Below, one piece after another: positions 8,693-16,916 of a stretch of 64,000 bases of DNA. The stretch comes from an uncultured Lachnospiraceae bacterium (lineage in GTDB: Bacteria > Bacillota > Clostridia > Lachnospirales > Lachnospiraceae). The translations under genes and the position numbers were made by a program. The notes beneath the pieces are model-generated. The model made no database searches. It had not been told where the DNA came from and worked only from the letters and a program-made list of their open reading frames with translations. Numbering within the stretch: the stretch's first letter is position 1; each line of letters opens with the position of its first letter. The DNA lies in NCBI GenBank assembly GCA_902783375.1, contig CACZQN010000026.1, positions 1-64,000 on the forward strand. Reading direction: 5' to 3'.

Positions 8693-9688
8693 TTACTGCA
8701 GGATGCCGTTTGTACGGAAGAAGTGATAAGCAGCGCCGTACTCGTTCGGGCTGCCGGTCACGGTACATGGACGGAGAACGATCGGCCGGTTGAACCCGGT
8801 TGCATTGCCGATCTCGACCTTCTTGGCGAGGTCCGGGATGAACCGCGGAGCATGGGTGATGCCGCCGCCGACAGCGATCACTTCCGGATCAAGGACTGCC
8901 TGAATCGTGGAAAGGTTCGTATAGACACCTTCCAGGAACTCATCGTAGACCTGAAGGGCGATCTCGTTGCCTTCATTGACCAGTTCCATGAAATTCCGCC
9001 CATCCACGCCGTGTTCAAAGCGGGGTTCATCGTTCAGTGCGCTGAAAGTCTGTTCTTCGATGCACTTGCGCATGTAAGAATCCCAGCCCTTGGTATTCCC
9101 ATAGTAGGCGCATTTCTTATAGTCGATGCCGAGCGCCATGGATGCCTTGAACAGCAGACCGGACATGGACGATTCGCCCATGGAGGAGGTCATCATCCCG
9201 ATCTTTGTAGTCAGGTGCATGTAGCTGAATTCGCCTGCCGCGAAGCCATGCCCCATCAGGAGCTGGCGGTTGAGGATGATGCCGCCGGCGAGTCCGGAGC
9301 CGATGATAAAGACGGCGCCGTCCTGAATATCGGAAAGGGAGCCATTCCAGGCTTCCGCAAGGGCTGCAGCCTTTCCATCATTCATCAGACTGACCGGTAC
9401 CGGCAGATGCGGGCAGATCAGGTCAAAGATGTTCTTGCCCCAGAGCGGCAGATAAGCGCCGCCCATCACGAGCTCACCGGTGGATGGATTCACGATGCCG
9501 GCCATGGAGATGGCGATGCCTTCGACGATATCCTTGAACTGCTCATAGAGTCCGACGACACAATCGCGGTATTCTTCCGGGGAGTGCACCGGAGCCGGCG
9601 CCTCACCGGCATTGGTACGGGTTCCGTCGGAATCGATGACGGAATATTTGACAGAAGATCCGCCAAAATCAAGTACAAGTACTTTCAT
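8693..9688 (-). CDS. ROK family sugar kinase-like protein (copy 1)
   Basis: 331 residues with the ROK/actin-like phosphate-1 loop (VLDFGGSSVKYSVID, residues 4-18) and a second phosphate motif (VFIIGSGLAGGII, near residue 129). There is no DNA-binding N-terminus, so it is a kinase rather than a repressor. The usual Cys-rich zinc motif of ROK glucokinases is not seen after GEFSYMHL. It is a close paralogue of the gene 12 bases upstream and surely cotranscribed. Likely role: phosphorylation of a hexose or beta-glucoside, consistent with nearby GH3 and GH1 enzymes (inference). Confidence 0.88.
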   Translation of the reverse strand: MKVLVLDFGGSSVKYSVIDSDGTRTNAGEAPAPVHSPEEYRDCVVGLYEQFKDIVEGIAISMAGIVNPSTGELVMGGAYLPLWGKNIFDLICPHLPVPVSLMNDGKAAALAEAWNGSLSDIQDGAVFIIGSGLAGGIILNRQLLMGHGFAAGEFSYMHLTTKIGMMTSSMGESSMSGLLFKASMALGIDYKKCAYYGNTKGWDSYMRKCIEEQTFSALNDEPRFEHGVDGRNFMELVNEGNEIALQVYDEFLEGVYTNLSTIQAVLDPEVIAVGGGITHAPRFIPDLAKKVEIGNATGFNRPIVLRPCTVTGSPNEYGAAYHFFRTNGILQ

Positions 9689-9700
9689 ATCAATGTCTCC

Positions 9701-10702
9701 TTACTGAAGGATGCCGTTTGTCCGGAAGAAATGATAAGCGGCGCCGAATTCGTTCGGGCTGCCGGTAACTGCACATGGACGTACGTTGATCGGCATCGCA
9801 AGACTGCCCATCTTGGAATCCTCGACGACTTTCTGCAGATCCGGGATAAAGCGCGGAGCATGGGTGATGCCGCCGCCGATGGCGATGACTTCCGGATCAA
9901 GAATTGCCTGAATGTAGGTCAGTGTGCAGTAAACGTTCTTCAGGAACTTCTCATACAGCGCGACGGCGATCTCATTGCCTTCCCCGACCAGCTCCATGAA
10001 GTTCTTTCCATTGACGCCATGTTCGAAACGAGGATCGTCATTCAGCGGGCTGAACTTCGGGGCATCCTCAGCACTCATTTCGGCACCGACGTTTTTCAGG
10101 CCGCCGAACAGAGCGCCGTATTCACTCTTCATGATGTCTACGCCGAGCGCGGCAGATGCCTGTGTGACAAGACCTGCCATGGAGGAGGTACCCATCGGGG
10201 AATTCATCATGCCATTCTCCGGGGTGACGCCCATGTAGCTGAATTCGCCGGCTGCAAAGGTGTGTCCCATCAACAGTTCGCGGTTGATGATGACGCCGCC
10301 CGCAAGACCAGTACCGATGATCAGAACAACACCGTCTCTGACATCGGCAAGTGCGCCGTTCCAGGCTTCCGCGAGGGCAGCAGACTTTCCGTCGTTCATG
10401 ATGGTAAATGGAACCGGAATCGCCGGGCGGAGAAGATCAAACAGATTCTTTCCCCACAGGGAGAAATAGGCGCCGCCGCCGGAGAGGAATCCGGTATCCG
10501 GATCAATCTTTCCGGGCTGCGAGATTGCAACACCTTCTACTTCATCACTGAACTGCTCATAAAGTCCCTTTACACAGTTCACCCAGTCTGCTTCGGTACC
10601 GGTTGGAGCCGGTGCGATCCCTTCCTTTTCGCGGGAACCATCGGAACCGATGACGGAATACTTTACAGAAGAACCACCAAAATCAAGTGCAAGTACTTTC
10701 AT
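9701..10702 (-). CDS. ROK family sugar kinase-like protein (copy 2)
   Basis: 333 residues, starting with nearly the same sequence as copy 1 (MKVLALDFGGSSVKYSVIGSDG) and ending with the same ITHAPRFIPDL and SPNEFGAAYHFFRTNGILQ segments. This indicates tandem duplication followed by divergence, mostly in the middle substrate-facing part. It too lacks the zinc-binding Cys cluster. It is the first ROK gene of the pair, 69 bases after a PPOX-fold gene on the same strand. The substrate is unknown. Confidence 0.88.
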   Translation of the reverse strand: MKVLALDFGGSSVKYSVIGSDGSREKEGIAPAPTGTEADWVNCVKGLYEQFSDEVEGVAISQPGKIDPDTGFLSGGGAYFSLWGKNLFDLLRPAIPVPFTIMNDGKSAALAEAWNGALADVRDGVVLIIGTGLAGGVIINRELLMGHTFAAGEFSYMGVTPENGMMNSPMGTSSMAGLVTQASAALGVDIMKSEYGALFGGLKNVGAEMSAEDAPKFSPLNDDPRFEHGVNGKNFMELVGEGNEIAVALYEKFLKNVYCTLTYIQAILDPEVIAIGGGITHAPRFIPDLQKVVEDSKMGSLAMPINVRPCAVTGSPNEFGAAYHFFRTNGILQ

Positions 10703-10771
10703 AAATTGCTGCCTCCATGCAGTTATCTCGCGGACAGGGATTACCTGCCCATTGTTAACAGGATCATCTGA

Positions 10772-11164
10772 TCAGAATGTGACAACCTTCGGCTCGCTGG
10801 TAAAAGAGGAGAAGGTCGCAGTGACGTCTTTCAGATAGTAGACGATGGTATTGTCGTCATCCTCGGAATACATATTCCGGAGACTCGGATAGGCATCGAG
10901 CATGGAAGCTTTTGCTTCTCTGCGGTCATCCGCAATCGCCTTGCCTGCGACTCTGACCCAGGTTCCGCCGGTAAATGCGCAGATTTCGATATTCGGATTG
11001 GCATTCATCTGCTTTGCGCAGTCCTTTACCTTGCCGGTCTGGATGTACAGCTTCCCTTCAAATTCGTGAATTGTGCCGAACGGACGGACGCGCGCCTGAT
11101 CCCCATCGACGGTTGCCAGATAGTATGTGCCGGCCTTCTTCAGAAACTCCAATACTTCATTCAT
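10772..11164 (-). CDS. Pyridoxamine 5'-phosphate oxidase-fold (PPOX) protein
   Basis: 130 residues of the small split-barrel flavin-binding family. Typical lines are EFLKKAGTYYLATVDGDQARVRPFGTIHEFEGKLYIQTGKVKDCAKQM and NPNIEICAFTGGTWVRVAGKA. Such short proteins bind FMN or F420 and act as uncharacterised reductases or nitroimidazole-resistance-like proteins. The start at 11164 (MNEVLEF) is chosen over an extension to 11245 because it has AAGGGAG upstream and matches family N-termini. It lies upstream of, and perhaps in one transcript with, the two ROK genes. Confidence 0.88.
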   Translation of the reverse strand: MNEVLEFLKKAGTYYLATVDGDQARVRPFGTIHEFEGKLYIQTGKVKDCAKQMNANPNIEICAFTGGTWVRVAGKAIADDRREAKASMLDAYPSLRNMYSEDDDNTIVYYLKDVTATFSSFTSEPKVVTF

Positions 11165-11382
11165 AATGAATACTCCCTTCTTCAGGTAAGAAATACGATA
11201 TAGTCCTGCAATCTTCAGTATAACAAATTCACGCCCTGTCTGCAACCAAAAATGACAGTTTCAGAAAGGCTTTCCTGCTTGCTTTTCCCGCTGTTTTTCG
11301 GTAAACTGAAACTGTCCTTTTTGATATGCAAATAATCTTTCCGGTATTTCATCTGTATTGTTGTACCGGGGTAAGGAGGAAT

Positions 11383-13977
11383 ATGAGCAATCGATTTGAA
11401 ACAGAAGAATCCCGCCGGGAACTGGCGAGAAGAATTGCGGAAGAAAGCATTGTTCTCCTGATGAATGAACCGGCGGAAGCAGGCGGAAAGCCGGTTCTGC
11501 CCCTTGCGAAGGGCAGCCACGTCGCTGTGATCGGCCGCACACAGCTGGATACGGTCATCGGCGGTTCGGGTTCCGGGGCTTCGAGAAATGCGCATCCGGT
11601 ACAGATTCTGCCGGAACTGATCCGGGCAGGTCTTGTTCCGGCGAAGGCGCTGCAGGAGTATTATGAAAAGAATGCAGAAGCAGAGGCCGCTTCCGCACCG
11701 AAGAGTGACTTTGATTTCTCAGCGCTGGAAGGGCTTGTGAACAGCGGTGCGATCTATGAGATCTTCGGAAGATATACGGCGCCTGTTCCGGAGCCGGTTC
11801 CGGAAGATGCTGTCTTTGCCGGGGCTGCTGCGGAAGCGGATTCGGCGATCCTGGTGCTGGGACGCGCTTCCGGCGGTGAGGAATGTGACCGCAGGGTGGA
11901 GGATGACTATTACCTGCTGCCGTCTGAAAGAGAGCTGATTGCAGCGACCGCCGCGCATTTTGCCAGCATCATTGTGATCTTTGATGTGAACGGGCCGATG
12001 GATACAGGCTGGATGGCAGACTGCCCGCAGGTAAAGGCTGCTCTGTTTATGGGGCCGTCCGGTGAACAGGCTGCTGCAGCCCTGGCTGATATTCTGGTCG
12101 GTGATGTAATCCCGTCCGGAAAGCTGACCACGACACTTGCGATGTGCTACGAAGATTATCCGACGGCGGCAAATATGAGCTATAACAAGGATGACCCGGG
12201 GAATATCAGAACCTATGCGGATTATGGCCTGGATGCGGAAGCGAATGGAAGAAAAGGATATGCAGTCAGTCCGGTGACGGTTTATACAGAGGATATCTTT
12301 GTTGGATACCGCTATTTCGATACGTTTGAGAAACCGGTGATGTTCCCGTTCGGGCATGGCCTTTCGTATGCATCATTTGTCCTGCAGCCGGCAGAAGAGG
12401 TTGCGCTTGCCATCCTGCAGGGAGACCTGCTTGCACGGGTGCAGGTCAGAAATCATTCCGCAGCGTTTTCCGGGAAGGAAGTTGTGGAACTCTACGTTGC
12501 CGCACCGCAGCATGCCGGCCTGCCGATGCCGAAAAAGGAACTGAAGACATTTGCCAAGACAGACCTTCTCGCACCTGGCGCCGCCGAAGAGGTGACACTC
12601 AGCCTGCCGCTGACAGAGCTTGCATCCTTCTCTGAGGAGGAGATGGCCTATGTGATTCTCCCGGGCAACTATACGGTCCTTGCAGGGAATTCCTCCGCAG
12701 AGGAAAGCCTGGTGAAGATCGGAACGGTCCGTGTTCCGGAGAAGATCGTGACCAGAAAAGTCACGGCGGATATCGGCATACAGGCTGTGAATAAAGGGAA
12801 GATTGATTTTCTGAGGCCGGATGCAGCTCCGGAAGTTCCGGCGGAAGGCGTGTCCGGTCGTTCGGATGAAGGGGTTCTCCTGCTGAGGAGCGAGGACATT
12901 GAAAGAAGCTGGCCGTTTGCAGCAAAGTATCATTTCGATGAGATTCCGGCAGAAAAGTCGGTCCTTGCGGATGTCCGGCATGGAAAGGTCCGCATGGAAG
13001 CATTCCTGAACCAGATGAGCGTGCCGGAACTGGCGGCGTTCATGGTCGGTTATGGACCGGGTCTTCCGTTCGGCGGCATCGCGGCAAAGGATGCGCCGAG
13101 AACGCTGACGGACGAGAATGGTGAAGAGATTGCCTATGGTTCCCATAAGAGCGCAAGCCTCGGCTACATGAATCCGGCCATGAAGAAGTACGGCATCTAT
13201 TCTGCCTGCTATCAGGATGGCCCCGCGAGTGTCGGCAAGACGGCATGGCCGACCGATATGATGATCGCATGTACCTTTAATAAAGATCTTGCCTATGCCT
13301 TCGGTGAGGCGATCGGTTTTGAGGCTGCTTCGCTGGATATTGATTCCTGGCTCGGGCCCGGCCTCAATACCATCCGGAATCCGATCGGCGGAAGAAACTT
13401 CGAGTATTTTTCCGAGGATCCTGTTGTTGGCGGTCTGATGGGACTGGCTGTGGCGCGTGGCGCACAGGAAAACAATCCTGTCACTTCCTGCCCGAAGCAT
13501 TTTGCAATGAATGAACAGGAGACGTACCGCAGAGGAAAGGCATCGAAGCATATCGATGCGGTTGATTCCATCGTCTCTGCACGTGCGGCGCGCGAGATCT
13601 ATCTGAAGCCGTTTGAGATGGTCATTACCGGTGCGAAGCCGACAACCGTCATGACTTCTTTCAACAAGATCAACGGGACATTTGCAGCCGGGAACGCTGC
13701 ACTGTGCACCGGCATTCTCCGGGATGAATGGGGCTATGATGGTGTCGTTGTGACTGACTGGGGTGATATGGATGAGGTCGTGGATGGTGCCGATGCGGTT
13801 CATGCCGGCAACGATGTCGTCATGCCGGGCGGACCACCTGTCATCAGGCAGGTGCTCGCAGGCCTTGAGGACGGCCGTGTGACAGTGAATGATATGAAGC
13901 TCGCTGCCGCGCATCTGATGAACTTTGTCATGTATTCCAGGTCCTTTACAGATGAGGCGATGACGAAGACGGAGTAA
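11383..13977 (+). CDS. Beta-glucosidase-like GH3 enzyme with inverted domain order
   Basis: 864 residues, no signal peptide. The usual GH3 order is reversed. The (alpha/beta)6 sandwich domain comes first (LPLAKGSHVAVIGRTQLD, GGSGSGA), then a fibronectin-III-like domain (about 330-440), then the TIM-barrel catalytic domain (GPASVGKTAWPTDMMIACTFN, SCPKHFAMNEQE). The catalytic Asp is in VVVTDWGDM near residue 792. Inverted GH3 beta-glucosidases are known from ruminal Firmicutes such as Ruminococcus albus and Butyrivibrio. It probably hydrolyses imported beta-linked oligosaccharides. The start follows AAGGAGGA. The acid/base residue was not assigned. Confidence 0.92.
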   Translation: MSNRFETEESRRELARRIAEESIVLLMNEPAEAGGKPVLPLAKGSHVAVIGRTQLDTVIGGSGSGASRNAHPVQILPELIRAGLVPAKALQEYYEKNAEAEAASAPKSDFDFSALEGLVNSGAIYEIFGRYTAPVPEPVPEDAVFAGAAAEADSAILVLGRASGGEECDRRVEDDYYLLPSERELIAATAAHFASIIVIFDVNGPMDTGWMADCPQVKAALFMGPSGEQAAAALADILVGDVIPSGKLTTTLAMCYEDYPTAANMSYNKDDPGNIRTYADYGLDAEANGRKGYAVSPVTVYTEDIFVGYRYFDTFEKPVMFPFGHGLSYASFVLQPAEEVALAILQGDLLARVQVRNHSAAFSGKEVVELYVAAPQHAGLPMPKKELKTFAKTDLLAPGAAEEVTLSLPLTELASFSEEEMAYVILPGNYTVLAGNSSAEESLVKIGTVRVPEKIVTRKVTADIGIQAVNKGKIDFLRPDAAPEVPAEGVSGRSDEGVLLLRSEDIERSWPFAAKYHFDEIPAEKSVLADVRHGKVRMEAFLNQMSVPELAAFMVGYGPGLPFGGIAAKDAPRTLTDENGEEIAYGSHKSASLGYMNPAMKKYGIYSACYQDGPASVGKTAWPTDMMIACTFNKDLAYAFGEAIGFEAASLDIDSWLGPGLNTIRNPIGGRNFEYFSEDPVVGGLMGLAVARGAQENNPVTSCPKHFAMNEQETYRRGKASKHIDAVDSIVSARAAREIYLKPFEMVITGAKPTTVMTSFNKINGTFAAGNAALCTGILRDEWGYDGVVVTDWGDMDEVVDGADAVHAGNDVVMPGGPPVIRQVLAGLEDGRVTVNDMKLAAAHLMNFVMYSRSFTDEAMTKTE

Positions 13978-14028
13978 TCATGACTGCTGTCTGCAGTTAT
14001 CTGAACAGTTACGAATCAGGAGTTATTT

Positions 14029-14625
14029 ATGGAAGCTGTACTCGGGCCAGGCAGCCCAATTTTCAATATGGATGCGCGGATCCTGCTGTTCCTGCAGGAG
14101 TATGTGCGCAATCCGGTTCTTGACATCATCATGAAGGTCTATACGACCCTCGGAAACAAAGCGGCTCTTGCAATCGCCATGGTGCTTGTCCTTCTCTGCT
14201 TTAAGAAGACCAGGGAAGTGGGATTCCTCATGGCTGTTTCCCTCGTGCTGGAAGTCCTGCTGAACAACGGTCTTCTGAAGAATCTTGTTGCGAGGGTCCG
14301 GCCTTATGAACTGATCGACGGCCTGAAGCTCATCGTCGGAGAGGCCGATGACTGGTCCTTCCCGTCCGGCCATACCGGGGCATTCTTTGCTGTTGCGGGT
14401 GTTGCCGCGTTCCTGCTTCCGAGGAAGTGGGGAATCCTTGGGATCGTCCTGGCGGTGCTGATGGGGTTCTCAAGGCTTTATGTCGGGATCCATTATCCAA
14501 GCGATGTGATTGCCGCAGCACTTCTGGGAATGCTGACAAGCGTGCTGACGGTGAAAGTCCTTTTCCGCGAAGGGAAATTGCCACCCAGGATGCGGAAATT
14601 CGCAGAAAAATTGCCGGGAGTCTGA
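14029..14625 (+). CDS. PAP2-family membrane phosphatase
   Basis: 198 residues with five or six membrane segments and the three phosphatidate phosphatase motifs: KNLVARVRP (KxxxxxxRP, about residues 84-92), PSGH (about 109-112) and SRLYVGIHYPSD (SRxxxxxHxxxD, about 147-158). It likely dephosphorylates undecaprenyl pyrophosphate or other lipid phosphates at the outer face of the membrane. The start follows CAGGAG. It is 51 bases after the GH3 gene and ends at a strong terminator. Confidence 0.93.
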   Translation: MEAVLGPGSPIFNMDARILLFLQEYVRNPVLDIIMKVYTTLGNKAALAIAMVLVLLCFKKTREVGFLMAVSLVLEVLLNNGLLKNLVARVRPYELIDGLKLIVGEADDWSFPSGHTGAFFAVAGVAAFLLPRKWGILGIVLAVLMGFSRLYVGIHYPSDVIAAALLGMLTSVLTVKVLFREGKLPPRMRKFAEKLPGV

Positions 14626-14638
14626 CTCCCGGCTTTTT
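14613..14638 (+). terminator. Terminator after the PAP2 gene
   Basis: GCCGGGAGT and ACTCCCGGC form a 9-bp stem with a 3-base loop and TTTTT. It overlaps the last codons and lies between convergent genes. Confidence 0.85.
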
Positions 14639-14657
14639 CTTTGCCCTCGCAGGAATC

Positions 14658-15431
14658 TTACAGCTGCTGATTGGCCTGAATCAGATCTTTCAGGGTGACA
14701 TGCGGATTCCGGTAACGGGCTTCTGGATTCGGTTCTTTGACGGATGCAAACTGAATTGCCTTTGTCGGACATGCCTGGATACAGGCCATGCATGCCATGC
14801 ATCGGGTATAATCATAAGACGGCTTTCCATCCACCAGGCGGATACAGCCGCCGGGGCAGACTCTGGTGCAGGTGCCGCAGCCGACACAGCCATCCGTTAC
14901 CTGGTAGAGCGGGAATGAATACATAGGTCCCTGTTCTTCCTTCATTTTGAGGTAGAACTCGTAGAAGTTGACTTCTTCTTCCGGGGAATCCTGGATCATC
15001 TCTTTTCTGGAATCAAGATCGGCACGGATCTCTGCCAGATGCGCATCCACCTGTTTGCTTTCTTCAATACTTCTCTGCTGGTCCATATCGAAGACGATCA
15101 GAGCATTATCATGCATGATGACGGTATTGATATAATTGGCTTTTTTCCCGATGGAGGTCAGGTATTCCTGGGTGCGGAGCGCAACGCCGCCATAGTGGCA
15201 GCCGAACGTGACCACAAGATAGAAATAGCTGGTTTCAAAGGTAGAGCCTGCAATGAAGTCCTTCACGATGGGTGGAATATCGAATTCAAAAAGCGGACAG
15301 ACGATGCCGATGCGATCCGCGCTGTAATGGCGGTCTTTTTTCTTCATCTCCTGCGGGATGCTGAACTGTTCTTCATCAAGCTGTCTGGCAGCATAGAGAC
15401 TGTTTCCTGTGGCGGTGAAATAGAATACCAT
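14658..15431 (-). CDS. EFR1 family flavodoxin-ferredoxin protein
   Basis: 257 residues. The N-terminal flavodoxin-like domain starts MVFYFTATGNSLYAA, the FMN phosphate loop. The C-terminus carries two 4Fe-4S ferredoxin clusters: CVGCGTCTRVCPGGCIRL (near 188) and CMACMACIQACPTKAIQF (near 213). This layout is the EFR1 family common in anaerobic Clostridia, an electron-transfer protein of unknown partner. The length and start fit the family. It is transcribed away from the large non-coding region. Confidence 0.92.
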   Translation of the reverse strand: MVFYFTATGNSLYAARQLDEEQFSIPQEMKKKDRHYSADRIGIVCPLFEFDIPPIVKDFIAGSTFETSYFYLVVTFGCHYGGVALRTQEYLTSIGKKANYINTVIMHDNALIVFDMDQQRSIEESKQVDAHLAEIRADLDSRKEMIQDSPEEEVNFYEFYLKMKEEQGPMYSFPLYQVTDGCVGCGTCTRVCPGGCIRLVDGKPSYDYTRCMACMACIQACPTKAIQFASVKEPNPEARYRNPHVTLKDLIQANQQL

Positions 15432-15723
15432 GGTGTGCTCCTCTCTGAACCCTGTTGTTTTCTACTTGCTTTTCTGATGCTGATTGCAGTATAGCAACTG
15501 TCGGATGAAATGTAAAATAGAAATACAGAATCAACTGCTATTCATCAAATGAATTGCAGAAGAGCGGACTTCCGCTGCACGCACCGATCCGGTACAGCAC
15601 GGGACACCCGAGGTAAATCCATTGAATTGTCAGAATAATATATAAAATATGGGAAATATATGCAAATAAGAAAAGGAAAGGACTGGAAATTGCAAAAATT
15701 ATAATTATTTTTTCGAAATAGTG

Positions 15724-15752
15724 TTGACAAATCGGTTTCCGCATGTTAAACT
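15724..15752 (+). promoter_or_regulatory. Strong sigma-A promoter of the large non-coding RNA
   Basis: A perfect TTGACA (15724-15729), a 17-base spacer and TAAACT (15747-15752). It is preceded by an A/T-rich stretch resembling an UP element. The predicted start is near 15759. No protein gene lies downstream on this strand before the terminator at 16836-16887. Confidence 0.75.
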
Positions 15753-16249
15753 GTAGCCAACATAAACGAAGAGAACAAAGCACACAGGGAATAATCAAAA
15801 CATTGATTAGTGCTTTTGGATCAGATAAGGGATAACAGATCCCCAGGATGCTTTGAGAGTTTCCATCCTGCAGCAAAAAGATCCGCCGCAATCGACGGAG
15901 TTCTCGGGTAAGAAAGGCGGTGTTGCCCATGGACAGTCACAGCACAGAACAGTTTCTCAAGAGGGAGAGCTGATCTGATTCAAACCGGTGGCGATCATAG
16001 GTATGATGAAGGAAAAAGTCACATGAAGTTTTGAAAACAGGATTGGTCTTCATTCCCGGAGAAACGGTGAAAGGGATGAAGTCCTGATGAATCAGAATAT
16101 CAGGCAATGAAAATTTCATATAGATAGACAAGAAAACATCTGGCTCCCATGTAAGCAGGATTCATGAACAGATGAAGGCTCGGCAGATCAGGACGATGTG
16201 ACCCGGCCAGATGCCACAGGCATCCAGAAGATATCCTGTAGATTAAGAA

Positions 16250-16703
16250 AAAGAGGTATACTCCAACGGCTACGTAAAGTTCCACCTTAGATAAATCGCT
16301 AAATTTATGAAAAGAGGTACACTCCAAAGGCAAATTAACGATCTACCCCATATTTGAAGGCAAGATGGAATAAAGCGAAAGAGGTACAGTCCGATGAAAT
16401 GATTACAGTTCCCCAGATAGATAAGATCTGAAGATCTGAATCAGTAATACAAGTAAAGCAGAAAGAGGTATACTCCGATGGCATGAAAGAAAGCCATAGA
16501 AGATTCTAAGAAGAAAAAGATCTGAAGAACGAACAAAGAAGAAAAGGATCTGATAAGGAAAAAGGATCTGACGAGAAAGGATCCTGAGAATCCTGAAAAA
16601 TCTTAAAAAGAGGTATACTCCGATGGCTTGAAAAGTAGTTCAATCGGAAAAGCAAGAATCGTAACAAGGCGAAATCTAAAGAGGAGGTACACTCCAAAGT
16701 ACA
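16250..16703 (+). repeat. Six dispersed copies of a 21-base Shine-Dalgarno-like motif
   Basis: Copies lie at 16250-16270, 16311-16331, 16378-16398, 16462-16482, 16607-16627 and 16681-16703. The core is GAGGTAYACTCC, usually preceded by AAA and followed by ATG or a one-base variant of it. The cores are spaced irregularly (61, 67, 84, 145 and 74 bases). Copy 3 has CAGTCC instead of CACTCC. Copy 6 has a full AGGAGGT. The sequence between copies is not repeated. Confidence 0.9.
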
Positions 16704-16835
16704 ATTGAATTTTATAATCGGTTTTTAGCCCCGCTGATAGCGTACGGATCAGCGGGGCTTACTAACTGCAGAAGGAAATGAATCATTTCTGACCAGGCGT
16801 CCGGTGAGAACGGACCCGAGCAGGCCGACATAGGG

Positions 16836-16887
16836 ATACCCCGGTCGACAGTAGCTGTAGAAGCTGCTGCGCCGGGGTATTTTTTTT
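16836..16887 (+). terminator. Terminator of the large non-coding RNA
   Basis: ATACCCCGG (16836-16844) and CCGGGGTAT (16872-16880) are followed by a run of eight T. It works only for plus-strand transcription. The only plus-strand transcript it can end is the non-coding one, because the nearest upstream protein gene is on the minus strand. Confidence 0.88.
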
Positions 16888-16916
16888 CGGATTGGATCAG
16901 ATCGATGGATCTGCGC

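Larger units (their letters stand above)
15759..16887 (+). ncRNA. Candidate large structured non-coding RNA (about 1.1 kb) with six SD-like repeats
   Basis: A strong promoter and a strong terminator bracket more than 1.1 kb with no credible reading frame. The 5' half is hairpin-rich: CAGGATG/CATCCTG (15844-15850 with 15864-15870), GGATC/GATCC (15818-15822 with 15838-15842), and an interrupted 12-bp stem joining 16045-16057 with 16073-16084. The 3' half is purine-rich and carries six copies of a GAGGTAYACTCC motif. A perfect 12-bp hairpin (16727-16738 with 16748-16759) precedes the terminator. Size and layout recall giant bacterial RNAs such as GOLLD, ROOL or OLE, but no family could be assigned by eye. 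The 5' end is predicted, not known. Confidence 0.6.

Noticed and set aside
8513-10771. A 752-codon open frame on the plus strand antisense to the two ROK genes
   Set aside because: It mirrors the duplicated ROK genes in reverse, has no ribosome binding site or domain, and its internal repeat is explained by the ROK duplication.
15538-15930. A 130-codon minus-strand frame in the non-coding region
   Set aside because: The translation is Ile/Phe/Ser-rich without a ribosome binding site, and lies across the strong plus-strand promoter.
16250-16703. CRISPR array
   Set aside because: The repeated motif is only about 21 bases, degenerate, spaced 61 to 145 bases apart, and there are no cas genes.
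16727-16759. Terminator at the perfect 12-bp hairpin before the end of the large RNA
   Set aside because: No T run follows on either strand, so it is treated as a structural hairpin within the RNA.
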